Shown: piece by piece, positions 35,660 to 47,696 of the stretch
How positions within the stretch are numbered: position 1 is the first letter of the stretch
Layout of the letters: each line of letters begins with the position of its first letter
Assembly: GCF_026210795.1 (NCBI RefSeq)
Contig: NC_089437.1
Coordinates: 2,728,001 to 2,792,000, forward strand
Reading direction: 5' to 3'
DNA length: 64,000 bases
DNA from: Rhizophagus irregularis
Lineage: Eukaryota; Glomeromycota; Glomeromycetes; Glomerales; Glomeraceae
Notes under the pieces: generated by a model
Told to the model about the DNA's origin: nothing
Database searches by the model: none
The model's input: only the letters and a program-made list of their open reading frames with translations
Position numbers and translations under genes: made by a program

Positions 35660-35940
35660 CCACCATTCGATTCATCTCAGTGAGACGATTCTAACAAGCT
35701 ATGATACATCTTTGTACGATTATTAGATGCCAAGTTATTTAATATATTCTTTATATAACTGTGATTATAAACGGTTCTTTTTAATATAAGATTTTTGAGG
35801 ATAGGTGTGATAGTGACTATAGATAGATTGTGACTATATAGGATAGTTTTTAATAATAAAGTGTTTTGAACATTCAACTGGTGTGACTATATAGTAGAAT
35901 GTGACTATAACGGGAGTGACTATAGAGGGAGTTGACTGTA

Positions 35941-36520
35941 CACTAAATTTTGAAATAATATTTTTGGAATTAGTCAAATTTAAATCAAATTAAATTTTAG
36001 AGGAAAATTTTGATTTATGTAAAACATTATACTAGTACATTTTTTTTTTAGTACAAAAAAATGAAAAATATTTCTGTAAAAGAGAATAAGTTTTTATGAA
36101 CTTTTAATAGCATAAAAGAGTGATAATAAAAAGTGTATTATTTTAAAAGGAGCATGTATATATATATATATATATTTAGTCATATGATTTATAATAAAAT
36201 TATCAATGGCGCAAAAATTTGCCCAAGAACAAAGTACTAATTAGTTTGAATAATTATATATTATTTTATTATTATTTTTGTAAAGACATGTGAAAACATA
36301 TTTATAGAATACAAATATATTAAATTAATAAATGATAAAATGCTTTTTATTAAAAAAATAATATTATATTTTTCAATAAAGAGATTCTAAAATTTTCACT
36401 AAGTAATTCACAACTTTTTTATAACTTCTTTTGATATTTTTTCTAAAATATAATATTTAAGTCTAAATGAAAACTATACTTGGTGAACTTTTAGGTTCCA
36501 AAAAGTAAGACAATAATATA
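35941..36520. other. AT-rich spacer
   Basis: (TA)n near 36158-36175; no gene seen. Confidence 0.45.
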
Positions 36521-36707
36521 TATATGTTGTGCGTCAAGTGTCGATTTGCGTCAGATGCAGCTGACGTGCGTCAGATGTAAATTGATACTTGACACGCATC
36601 ACTTGAATCACACAATAAAGTTCTCCTATAGTAAAAAAATTTTTTTTACTAATAAAATTATTTTTTATTACATAAGTAAATTTGTTTGTTACAATAAATT
36701 ACACATA

Positions 36708-36842
36708 CCATATTTTGCGGTATATAAGCACCACATTTTTGCACTTGATGCCAGCCAAGATCCTCATAATTTTGGCCAAAATCGCCATAATTCTGGCCAG
36801 GGGTGCTTACTTTCGGGGGTGCTTACTTACCGCAAAATACGG
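36708..36842. mobile_element. MITE, 135 bp, TA target
   Basis: Ends CCATATTTTGCGGTATATAA and, reverse-complemented, CCGTATTTTGCGGTAAGTAA, with TA on both sides. Internal CCAGCCAAGATCC and GGCCAGGGGTGC are also near-complementary. Nested inside the larger TIR element. Confidence 0.75.
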
Positions 36843-36978
36843 TATTGTGAAATTTTATAGCTATTTAATCTATGTTTAATTAAATATTGTAAATTTACTT
36901 GAAAAAACTTGTAATTTATTAATATTTTGAATGAAGTGTTTTCCATGAAACTGAGTCTAATTAATTTAATATTACAGG

Positions 36979-37222
36979 TAAGGTTGCTTGTCTAAACCTC
37001 TTCAAATTCCTACGATTAGTTTCGTCAAAATTTTACTATAGATTTATTATAGTTTCGGCAGAATTTCAGCAGTTTTGGCATTTATAATAAGTTTCGGCAG
37101 TTTCGCCTTTCTCCAAAGTTTTGCCAGTTTTTTAATATAACTTTAATATAGTTTTGGCAGAATTTCACTTTTCGGCGAAACGCCATCTTGCCTAAACCTC
37201 TAGGTTTCAGCAAGTAACCTTA
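36979..37222. mobile_element. hAT-type MITE, 244 bp
   Basis: Exact 8-bp duplication ATTACAGG (36971-36978 and 37223-37230). Ends TAAGGTTGCTTGTCTAAACC and, reverse-complemented, TAAGGTTACTTGCTGAAACC, fitting YARNG. The interior repeats AGTTTCGGCAG-like words. Nested inside 36525-37416. Confidence 0.82.
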
Positions 37223-37420
37223 ATTACAGGGTTACATATTTTTTAACAAGATTAATAAACTTATTTAATAAAGAAATTTAGTTTAAGTTTGAAAATTTTA
37301 ATTTAATTATAACTTAATTTTGCATATTTTATATCACAAGTGACGCGCGTCAGGTATCAATCTACGTCTGACGCACGTCGGCTGCATCTGATGCAAATCG
37401 ACACTTGACGCACAACATAT

Positions 37421-40400
37421 ATATTTTTTTTAATATTTAGTAATTTACAAATGTTTTATTAGACAAATTAAAGATGTATTGAATAAGCACAAAAAATTTT
37501 TTGTGCAATGATAGTTAATTAAAAGTCATGTGATTACACTCTCTCCTTAATCAAAAAATACTTTTGCTTTAATACTAAATGCTAATTTCTTAGAGAAAAA
37601 GCATATTTATTTTTTGTGAAAATGGACATAAACAGTATCAGGTTGTCAAAATATTATGCAGTATATATATATTATCCTTATATGATTAAATATATATGTA
37701 TTACAGTACTATTATAATAAAATAGTCATACTAATTTACCAGTAATAATAAATTGTATACCATCTATACAGAGACAGAGACTTTTTATTGAAAAATTAAC
37801 ATAAATAGTAGTACTGTATGTATAGTAATTTTATTTTTTTAGTATATATAATTTAAAGGTAGTAATTTTATTTATTATTTTTTTTTTTAGCTTTGATATT
37901 TATTAAAATACAATACAAAGTAAATAAAAGATGTTTGAGAATTGAGACTTTAGCATTTTATAAACAGATGAAATAAATAAAATAAAATAAACAAATTTTT
38001 TTAAATATAGCATATAATTACCAATTTTTTTTATATATAAGTAATTAAAATTGGATAGTTATTTTTATTATCATGATAATTGCTTTATTATCGTAAGTTG
38101 TAACATAAAAAATTAATTTCGAATGAATTTTCTAAAAAAGATTTTTGGCAACCAAAATTATAATTTACTTTTACGGGGTAACCAAAATTACGGTACCAAG
38201 AATTAATGATTATCTTGGCCAGAATTAAAAGTATTAAAAATTTATTTCAAAATCAATCATATGACACTTTTTTAAAAAAAATTTAATCTAAAATTATATA
38301 TACTTAGTATTTTTAGAGTTTTTTTATTAGATTTTTCATATTGTATATATTGTATGAAAAGTTTAAAAAAAATTTCGATCGTAAAAACTAACCTAAAATT
38401 AAAAAATCAAAGGTATAGTTACACAATTTAGGGTTAGTATCAATATTAGGTTATGATAATTTTGGTATAACGCGATTATGTAAAAAAAAATAATTTTTTT
38501 TTTTTATAAATTTTCACATGATTGTTTGTTTGATCCAGGATTATTAATGCAGTGAATAAATATTGTTATCTTTTTTTAAATATTCTGTAAGAGACTGTAC
38601 AATTTAAAAATAATTGGAACAAAACAAAAAAAAACATTGCTAAATTTTTTTGTTAATAATTTTGATAAACTTGTTTCAAAAACAAGTTCGTTACAGAAAT
38701 AAAAGAATACAAGGGAATGCATTTCAAGTTTTTGACCAAGAGAAATTGGTTTATTAATTTGGTGGTAAAATTTTTTAATTTATTGGGTGAAATTATATTA
38801 GTCAAAGGCATTCGTCTATTTGCCCAATTTTTTTTTGACAGGTCTCATTAGTTTACCTATTAAATGATAATTTACTGGGTAAGAGAATAAAAAAGGGGAC
38901 AGATGTAAGAGCAACCCTTTCAGGGTGAGTGGGTGAGTATTCATCGTTTATATGTCACGTCAATGCTCGTGATAATTAATGCAGTAAAAAAATCATTTTA
39001 TGAAACAGATATAATAGATAAGCGTGCGAATTTTTAATTGCCATCTTTCTAAATATACTCTAACATGAAAGGAGAATTTTTTTTTTTAAACGTGGTGAAA
39101 TTGTGGGGGAAAAAGTGGCGAAAAGTTTTTTTTTTTTTTCGGAAAACCGATTATGACTTACTCAAAAATGAAAATGATCCACTAATTTTTTTTTAAAAAA
39201 AAGATTTTTTTTTTTAAAATATATAACAAATAAGGAAAAGATTATTTTAACCACTATTCACTGAACGATAACAATAAAAGATTTTCGTCCAAAAAATATT
39301 GGCATTATTATAATAATAATAATAGAGTACAATATAATATAAATAAACATATATATATATATAAATATATATATATTATTAATATAAGTATTATATGTAT
39401 GTATAAATTTAGTTAATTGATATTTCTTATAAAAAAAATTTGGGGAAATGGCTTCATGCTATCCTCATACGAGTTAATATCTAGAAAACTAGAACGAACG
39501 ATTCTAAATTCGACTAAAAAAAAGGTTCACCTAATAAATAATTAACTTATCTAAATCAAGTATAAAGTAAAAGAAAATATTTTTTTATTTATAGAGTCAA
39601 TTTTTGGAAAAGAGGCTGGTAAACCGGTTCAGATCCGCAGTAGATCAAATGAAAAAAAAAGTTTTTTAATGGCCCGTGCTCCAATAAAAAAATATTTTTT
39701 TTTCTTTTTAGAAATAAGAAATAATCTATAGATTTTTTGGAAAAAAAAAAAACTGGATTTTTATCAACAATTATCAACTAATGAATGAAATATTGTATTT
39801 TCTTTATTTATATTATCATTTACACATAAAAAACTTATTGCATTTTCCACGAATATCAAAGAGTCTGCATGTGAGAAAATGGGTTTATACAATTAAATTT
39901 TGTATATATAAAGTTTTATAGATAAAATTAAAAAGGGAAAATTTTTTTACAAGCCATATTGACTTTTTAAAACTAGGTTGATAGGAAAGATAAATAAATA
40001 TATGACAGGGGTTTAATATTACTAATACATTTGACTATAATAATGTAAAATTATCTAATATGATAATTAATTATAATTTTTAAGAAAAACTTTAAAAAAA
40101 AAAAATTCTCATAAAAACTATATAGAAACCGAATTTATCAAATGAATAAAGAAATTATCGTGAGAATAATTGCATAAGAAAGATAATTCGTCTTTGATTC
40201 AAAACCTTTCAACGTAAAAATTAGGATAAATTAGTTGATTGAACAATTAATTACGAAACAATCTTAATGCATTACTCAATAACCATTAACCATTCAACGA
40301 ACAAAGATTTCTCACATCTCAACGTCACCAACATATATATATATATATATATATTCATGAAAGCCGATAGGGCGTATTTTTTTTGTATGAATAGTATGTA

Positions 40401-42410
40401 TGGAATATTGGCGTCAAATCACATGCTTTTATTTTTAAAGTGCGAACCTTACCTTATTTGTACAATCATGATATCTTTTGAGTTTATTTATAGTTCAAAT
40501 AGACACATCATATCTTATAAGCCAAATAACCATATCTGATATATAATTTTTTTATATATTATATAAATTTTCACAAGAAAAAAAGCACCGATTGTCCAAC
40601 ATTATTATTAATAATAATAATTTGGGAAACATATAATAATAATAATGGAGATCCTTATGATTAACCCCTTTTCGGTCTTTTCCTAAATCCCCACCCCACA
40701 ATTTTAACTTTTTTTGCTATGTGAGTTTTTTTTAAGGGTTTAATTTTTAATCATAGAATGTAAAACAATTCCTCCAAGTAAAGATAACAAAAAAAAAAAT
40801 TTATCAATTGAATTGATTGTAATCATTTAACGATTGGTTGATCTACATATTATTAACTTTCTAGCCATTGGTCTTTTTTTATTTATTTATTTTCTTTTTT
40901 ATTCAAATTTAGTTTGGGGAGGGGAAGATGTGGGGAGGAAGAGAAGGAGGGGGGGGGGGACTAAAGATTATGGGCGCTGTTTTTTTTCCTCAATTAATTG
41001 TATAAAATAATTTCACGTTAAAAATCTTTTTTTTTTTTTTTAAAAAAAAAAACCAGGATTAAAACTTGATTTAGAAGTTTCATATTTGTATGCAGAGTTT
41101 TATTTGTGCTTATTTAATTATTTATCATAAAGAAAAAATGCTGCGTCGAATCCTGTTTTTGGTAAAACGCGAAAGGTTAAATAAATTATACGCGTTTTAT
41201 AAAAGCTTTATTAGACAAAAAAATACTTTGTTCGGTACAACTTTAAAAAGGGAAAATCCTAGAACTTTTAACAAATAACGTGATGATAATGACTCAGAGA
41301 TTTTAAATGATTAACTTGAGTAACATTAAAATAAGTGATCCGAATATATTAACGATTGTTGATAAACTGATAGGGAAAAAAAGAAAGAATTAAACAATGT
41401 GCTTGGCCATTTTTATTCACTTTTTTTTTTTTTAAAGAAAAAAAAAAAAGTTATTTGTTTATCTATCTGGCGTTTACTTATAATAACGCAATTTTAACGA
41501 TAATGTAAAAGTTTAATTAATTAATTAAACGGCTTTTTTTTTCTTATAGTTTAGTATAAAATCGTATTAAAACCAGAAGGGTAAAAAGAAAAAAAAAGAA
41601 AAAAATCTCATGGAAAAAAAAAATTTTTTTTTTCACATGAGATTATCCATTTATTAAATAATTTTACAATATGGTAAATCTCGAATAATTTGATTGTAAT
41701 CAGCTTATTGGATAAAAAATTCTTGATACAATAAATAATCTCCTTGATTAATGATAAACTGTATTACAATCGGTTGAACTAGTAATCCGGTTTTTTTTTT
41801 AATTATAAATTCCTTAGAACTTGCTGCTACGTTCTACATTTATGGAATCAAATCACGGAATATTGTTATTTTTTTTATCAAGGAGGTTCTACATTAATCA
41901 AGTTTAAAAGTTTTCTAACCAATCAAGTCTTTAATCTGTAACCACGATGGTCTACCAATCACTATTTTAGTTTTCAAATTACCGGAGTTCATTACCGTAA
42001 TGTTATCAGCCTAAAAAATTATTTAGCATAAAATTTTCACCGGTTGGATAGAATAAAAATTTTTCCGTTATAAAAACGTATTATATCATAGATCTTATTT
42101 TAGAATAAAATCGAATTTAGAAAGAAATATGCATAAATCATTAAATCATGTAATAAATAAATTATCATATTAAGCATAATCAAACATACTGTAATCATAA
42201 CAGTAACCATAAACAAATCGTATCTGTATTAAATCTCATATTTAGAATAAAATTGTATTTAGAAATATTAAAGCATAAATATCTTTGATAAATAATAAAG
42301 TGAGATAATTTAGCATTATCTAACATAAGTTGTAAATCAATAAAATAAAAAAGTGAATTTTAATATAACACAAGATCTTAATTAACAATAAATCATAAAA
42401 ATATTATCTA
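37421..42410. other. AT-rich gene-poor region
   Basis: Dense A/T homopolymers (8-13 nt) throughout, one G-run (40951-40960) and (TA)n tracts at about 39351 and 40333. ORFs at 39589-39777, 40267-40539 and 41090-41278 are low-complexity and most likely accidental. No transposon end or RNA recognised. Confidence 0.5.
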
Positions 42411-42418
42411 ACATATCA

Positions 42419-42860
42419 TTACTTCCCGACTGCAATGCAAATAATCAAAAATTTGGTCCAAATTGGTAGGGTACTTCCTTCGGATACTTTAATATGCAAT
42501 GCAAATAATCAAAATTTTTGGTCCAAATCATCAGGGTGCAAAGCATTTATAATAAATTAAGTTTTTTTTTTTAAAAAAAACAACTGAGTTCTTCCTTCGG
42601 ATACTTTGTTTTTTTTTCCCCTATTATAAAGTAAGTAATTAATATGCAATTCAAATAAATAATCAAAAATTTGTTTCAAATCGTCAGGGTGCAAGCATTT
42701 ATAATAAGTTTTTTTTTAAAAAAAACAATTGAGATCTAAAGAAAATATTCCGATTTCTTCCTTCGGATACTTTGTTTTTTCCCCGACTGCTAATTAATAT
42801 GCAATGCAAATAATCAAAAAATTCTTATTGAAGGCCAAAATTGGCAAGGTGCAAGCATTT
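42419..42860. repeat. Tandem repeats with TTCCTTCGGATACTTT core
   Basis: Three to four irregular units containing AATATGCAATGCAAATAATC, GGGTGCAAGCATTTATAATA and TCTTCCTTCGGATACTTTG. Period varies (roughly 60-190 bp). Confidence 0.7.
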
Positions 42861-43030
42861 ATAATAAATAAAGTTTTATTAAAAAATAATTAAGATCTAA
42901 AATCAGTTAGAATGGATTCACGGTGTCAGGTTTATAGATTTGAATTACTTTTTTTATCTATAGTATATAATTTTTCGTAGTTTGTACTAAAACTTTCATT
43001 CATTCTGTAAATAAAAAAAATTGTGATCTA

Positions 43031-43700
43031 AAAAGAATATACAGTCAACTATCTCTAAGTGCACACTCTCTAAGTACACGCATTATATATATTCTCTAAG
43101 TGCACGTATTATATATTTTTTCTCTAAATGCTCCCTCTTACTCAGTCAGTATATAAAGATCATATGAAATCTCTCTCTCTAAATGCACACTTTCTCTAAA
43201 TACAGTTGACTCTCACTAATTGATCTTCCTCTAAGTGCACGTATTATATTTTTTTTCTCTAAATGACCCTCTTACTCAGTCAATATATAGATATCATACG
43301 AAATTTCTCTCTCTAAATGCACACTTCTCTAAATACAGTTGATTCTCACTAATTGCTCTTCCTCTAAGTGCACGTATTATATATATTTTCTCTAAATGCT
43401 CCCTCTTACTCAGTTCCAAGTATATAAGATCATATGAGATCTCTATCTAAATGCACACTTTCTCTAAATACAGTTGGCACTCGCACGTACTATATATTTT
43501 TTCTCTAGATGCACCCTCTTACTCGGTTCGGAGTATACAGAAATCATACGTCAACTTTCTCTAAGTGAACTCCCTCTAAGTAGTGCACGCATTATATATA
43601 TTTTTCTCTAAATGCACCCTCTTATTCAGTCAGTATATAGAGATCATACGAAACTTCTCTCTCTAAATACACACCTTCTCTAAATACACATTTTTCGTAC
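43031..43700. repeat. ~130-bp tandem repeats of CTCTAAGTGCACG / CTCTAAATGCAC type
   Basis: Four to five units containing CTCTAAGTGCACGTATTATA, CCCTCTTACTCAGT and CTCTAAATACAGTTGACTC. The TACAGTTG word recurs at 43201, 43334 and 43469. The field starts with TACAGTCAACTAT, like the end of a TA-type MITE, so it may be an amplified MITE. Confidence 0.75.
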
Positions 43701-44260
43701 TTCCTTCGAGTATTTCCCGTTCTATTTTCGGTAAAAAAAATTCAAAAAATTAATTTACAAAGCTATACAGAACAAATGGGTTTTGAAATATACATTACAG
43801 ATTTTAAGTACTCCTTTTTGATAGTTTTGCAATCCGTCTAGCGCATAGAATCAGCTTCACCTACCAAAGTATACAGGTATGTTACCTTGGATAGCATGCA
43901 GGTTGAAAGTTTTTCTATGCTTGAGGCTCAATTCAATAAGAATTGCACATTCTTTATGCTTCATTTTCCAAAGGCTCAATTCAATAAGAACTTCACATCC
44001 TTTAGTGATAAACACAAAGTAGTTCTTCTAGGGAAATTCAACCTTGATCTCTTTATTATTAATTTACAAATATGACATATACATATTATATAAAAGAAAA
44101 AACAACGTGAAGTTTTATCCAAGTACTTCAAGTATTTTTCCCGTTTTAAAAGTTCTTTTTTTTTCAGAAAAAAACAAAAGAAAAAAAAAGAGATTTAAAA
44201 ATTACAAGCTTATATAGATCAAATCATCTATATATTTTAAATACTATATAAAAAAAAGAA
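43701..44260. other. Spacer between repeat fields
   Basis: Contains GGCTCAATTCAATAAGAA twice (43922 and 43972). The 62-codon ORF at 43887-44075 spans this repeat and is not convincing. Confidence 0.4.
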
Positions 44261-44770
44261 ACAACATGAAACTTTTTATCCGAGTACTTCCTATACTTCC
44301 TTCGAATATTTTCCAAAAAAAAACAACGTGAAACTTTTTATCCGAGTACTTCCTATACTTCCTTCGAATATTTTCCAAAAAAAAACAACGTGAAACTTTT
44401 CATCCGAATACTTCCTATACTTCCTTCGAATATTTTCCAAAAAATAACAACGTGAAACTTTTTATCCGAATACTTCCTATACTTCCTTCGAATATTTTCC
44501 AAAAAAATAACAACGTGAAACTTTTATCCGAATACTTACATACTTTCTTAAAGTATTTTCCAAACTTGAAACTTTTTATCCGAATACTTCCTATACTTCC
44601 TTCGAGTATATTCCATAAAATAACAACGTGAAACTTTTTATCCGAATACTTCCTATACTTCCTTCGAGTATATCCCCCAAAAAAACGTGAACTTTTATCC
44701 GAATACTTCCTTCGAGTATATCCCCCAAAAAAACGTGAAATTTTTTATCCGAGTACTTCCTTCAAGTATT
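44261..44770. repeat. 62-bp tandem array (about eight units)
   Basis: Unit: ACAACGTGAAACTTTTTATC followed by CGAATACTTCCTATACTTCC and TTCGAATATTTTCCAAAAAA. Starts at 44261, 44323, 44385, 44447 and 44510; later units are shortened. Confidence 0.88.
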
Positions 44771-47696
44771 TCCTGTTTTACAAATATGTAAAAAAAAAAC
44801 ATTCGTTAAATCCATTTATAGATCCTCCGAGCATTTCTCCGAATATTTCCATTTTAAAATTTTCTTTTCCTTGTAAGATCCGTTTAATTCCGAATACTTT
44901 TATTTAAGATTACAAATTCCGTAATATTAAGAATGTATTTAGAATGAAACGAATTTGTAATTAATTTTCTTGTAAATTATGATAATAACAATAATATTTT
45001 CCTTGTTATCCCTGTTAAATAACAGGTTTTGTTTCATAAAAAAAGAAAAAAAAGAATATTCATAAAATCCATAATTTACATGATTAACCATGGATACAAA
45101 CAAGAAAAAGAACTAAATAAGAACTACAAGAAAACTATAACTTTTTTTTTTTTAATTACACCTTTTTTGAAATTGGAATAATAATAATTAGTAATAATAG
45201 CAAATCATAATAGTAAAAATTTTTTTTTTCTTCGAAATTTTTTTTTTTCGCGATAAGAAAAATACGCGTTTCCAAAAAAAGGAGCTATGATTGGTTTGGT
45301 TGTATGCATAATAATAATGTAATTAATGCAAAATATCATTACACCAAAAAAGCCAAAAAAGGAACCAATTTCCCAGATATTCATCATGAGGTATAGGAAT
45401 TGAATATATAGCATTGATTATAGACTTTGATTATATCATTTGATTAAAAGCATTGAAACGTAACATTTTGATTCGATCTACAAAAAGGTACATTCGTTAT
45501 ACTAATTTAAAAAAAAATCTCATTCGTTGAACTAATCTAAAATCTAAAATCTAAAAAAAAAAAAAAGTTGAAACACAATGATTTTTTAAAATTCTTTTGT
45601 TTTAGATCACAAGAACAAACATTCGTCAGTTTTTCATAATTTCATATTACGAGATGATTTGATAACTACATTGGTTACAAAAAAAAAACTTAAACATTTC
45701 ATATTACAAAAAAAAAAACTTAAACATTTCTCATAACTCATATATATATGTGTGTATATTTTGTATATTTGAAAGGTAAATCCATGATTTGTTGTTTTAT
45801 ACTTACATGATAAATAACAATATAAAAAAAAAAACATTACGAAAATAAAAAAAAAATAATCATCCCACATAATCTCCAAAAAAAGGTGATCAAAATCATT
45901 GAACCATTGGATATACAGTATATATATGATCGTATGATGTTTTTAATCGAATGATAAATAACATGTGTCAAATTTGGTAACATATATATACATATATATA
46001 TATATATGTATATATTATATTATATATACTGTATATATTAAAATATGTATGAACAATCCCATATCCAAATTTGGTTCACGCATGTGCTTATCAAAAAAAA
46101 AAATGATCCCATTATCCCAAATTAAAATTCCACGGTAATTACTTTTTGTAAATCATTTGATTTTTTTGATTTTTTTTTTTTTTTTTAGAAGTCATAAGAA
46201 CAAAATATTTTTATCGACTCTTCGACCACCTTTCAAAAACCCTGTGTGTCAACATTATAATCTGGTTTGTAAACTTGTTTTTTTTTCCTTTTTTTTTTTT
46301 TGTTTAAAAAAGTTTTGGCTTTTGGTAAATTAAATGCAAAGAATGCGAATAAATATTTATATTTTTTCAATACAACTAAAAATTATATTTAGTTACTTTT
46401 CTATACAGAATTTGATAAAAAAGATAAAAAAGATAAACCTAAATTATTTAATTATTGATGTTGTATTACTTCAAACTCATTCACTATTATGGTCACACGA
46501 ATCAACCAAATCACGCGAGAAATTTTTTAAGAGAAATTAATTAATTTATCAATAATTTATTTACCAAGAATAGTAATAAGAAATATCAACTTTCCAAAAC
46601 ATTGAAACATTTGTCAAAGTTAAAAAAATTGTTGGTTTTTTTTTTTTATTAATCAATTATAATTACAAAATCAATTATAATTACAATATTAATAAATACA
46701 TTTAATTAAATAAATTTTACTTTTTTTTACGCGAACGCGTCTTATTAATATATGATGACGCGAAACGTGATGTACAAAGGAAAAAAAATATATGTACTGT
46801 ATATATGGTATATATGTATATATATCTTTATTTTTTTTTTCTCTTTTAAATTTTTTTTTAAAAAAAAACTTCATCACTAACACCAAATCCCCTTATTTTT
46901 TTTTTTTGAAAAAAAAATTCTGAATCTTTTACAAGTGAAATAAGGCTAATAGATAAAAAAAAAAGCTAAGCAAGTAAAGATAAATAAAAGAAAAAAACTA
47001 AATCATAATTGAAATAATTGTATAAATTTCACGGAATAAAAAAAAATGAACATATAATAAAAAAAAAATAATTTGATATATATAATCAAAAAACCAAAGC
47101 CATAAAAGAAAAAGAATAAAAACTTAATCGTTTTTTTTTTTACGCCGTACAAATTTCAAACAAAACCAAAGAAATTTTTTTTTCTAGATACAAATTTACA
47201 AGTGTCCTTCGATTTTTAAAAAATTTGTAGACTAATGTGGAAAAAAGTGTATGATGAAAAGATGGGTTTCTCTATAAAGATAATGCAAAAAAAAAATGAA
47301 TTTACACGGGAAGAATGTTATAAGAATGTTTTTTTTTTCCTTTTTCTCTGACGACTCTGTTAATTATCTTAATTAAAGATTAACCTTAATCAAACTCTCT
47401 CACTAATTGAACCTACACTATACGATCTTAACCAATCCTCTTTTCTTTTAAAAATGAAAATTAAGATCGGATCTTTCCTTTTTTCCTTCTTTTTTTTGTT
47501 TTTTTTGGGGGGGGTTTTTTTTTTTGATAAAGAAATAGTGATATGATTAATAATAACTAATTATTTGAAATTTTTTGATAATTAGAAGTAAGATATTAAA
47601 TCAATTGTTCATTAATTAAATGATTAAAAAGGAAAAGTATATTCTTTCACTCCTTATTTTTTTTTTATTTTAACTTTTAATCCCCACATATACAGT
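44771..47696. other. AT-rich region downstream of the PP1 regulatory subunit
   Basis: Homopolymer-rich; (TA)n near 45980-46040. No convincing ORF or RNA. The part next to 47697 is presumably the 3' UTR of the minus-strand gene. Confidence 0.5.

Larger units (their letters stand above)
26668..35938. mobile_element. TA-flanked (Tc1/mariner/pogo-like) non-autonomous element, split by a LINE
   Basis: Ends are CAGTCAACTCTCTTTATAGT and, reverse-complemented, CAGTCAACTCCCTCTATAGT, each next to a TA (26666-26667 and 35939-35940). Without the LINE (27789-35642) and one target copy it would be about 1.4 kb. The interior is mostly a 147-bp tandem array. No transposase, so presumably mobilised in trans. 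Confidence 0.8.
36525..37416. mobile_element. TIR element with ~95-bp inverted repeats, carrying two nested MITEs
   Basis: Ends are TGTTGTGCGTCAAGTGTCGA on the left and the same sequence reverse-complemented on the right, continuing for about 95 bp with few differences (GATGCAGCTGACGTGCGTCA versus GATGCAGCCGACGTGCGTCA). Flanks are (TA)n, so a TA target is likely but exact ends may be off by a few bases. No coding region. Confidence 0.8.

Noticed and set aside
40267-40539. 90-codon ORF in the gene-poor region
   Set aside because: Contains a (TA)n-derived Ile/Tyr run and no recognisable domain; composition equals background.
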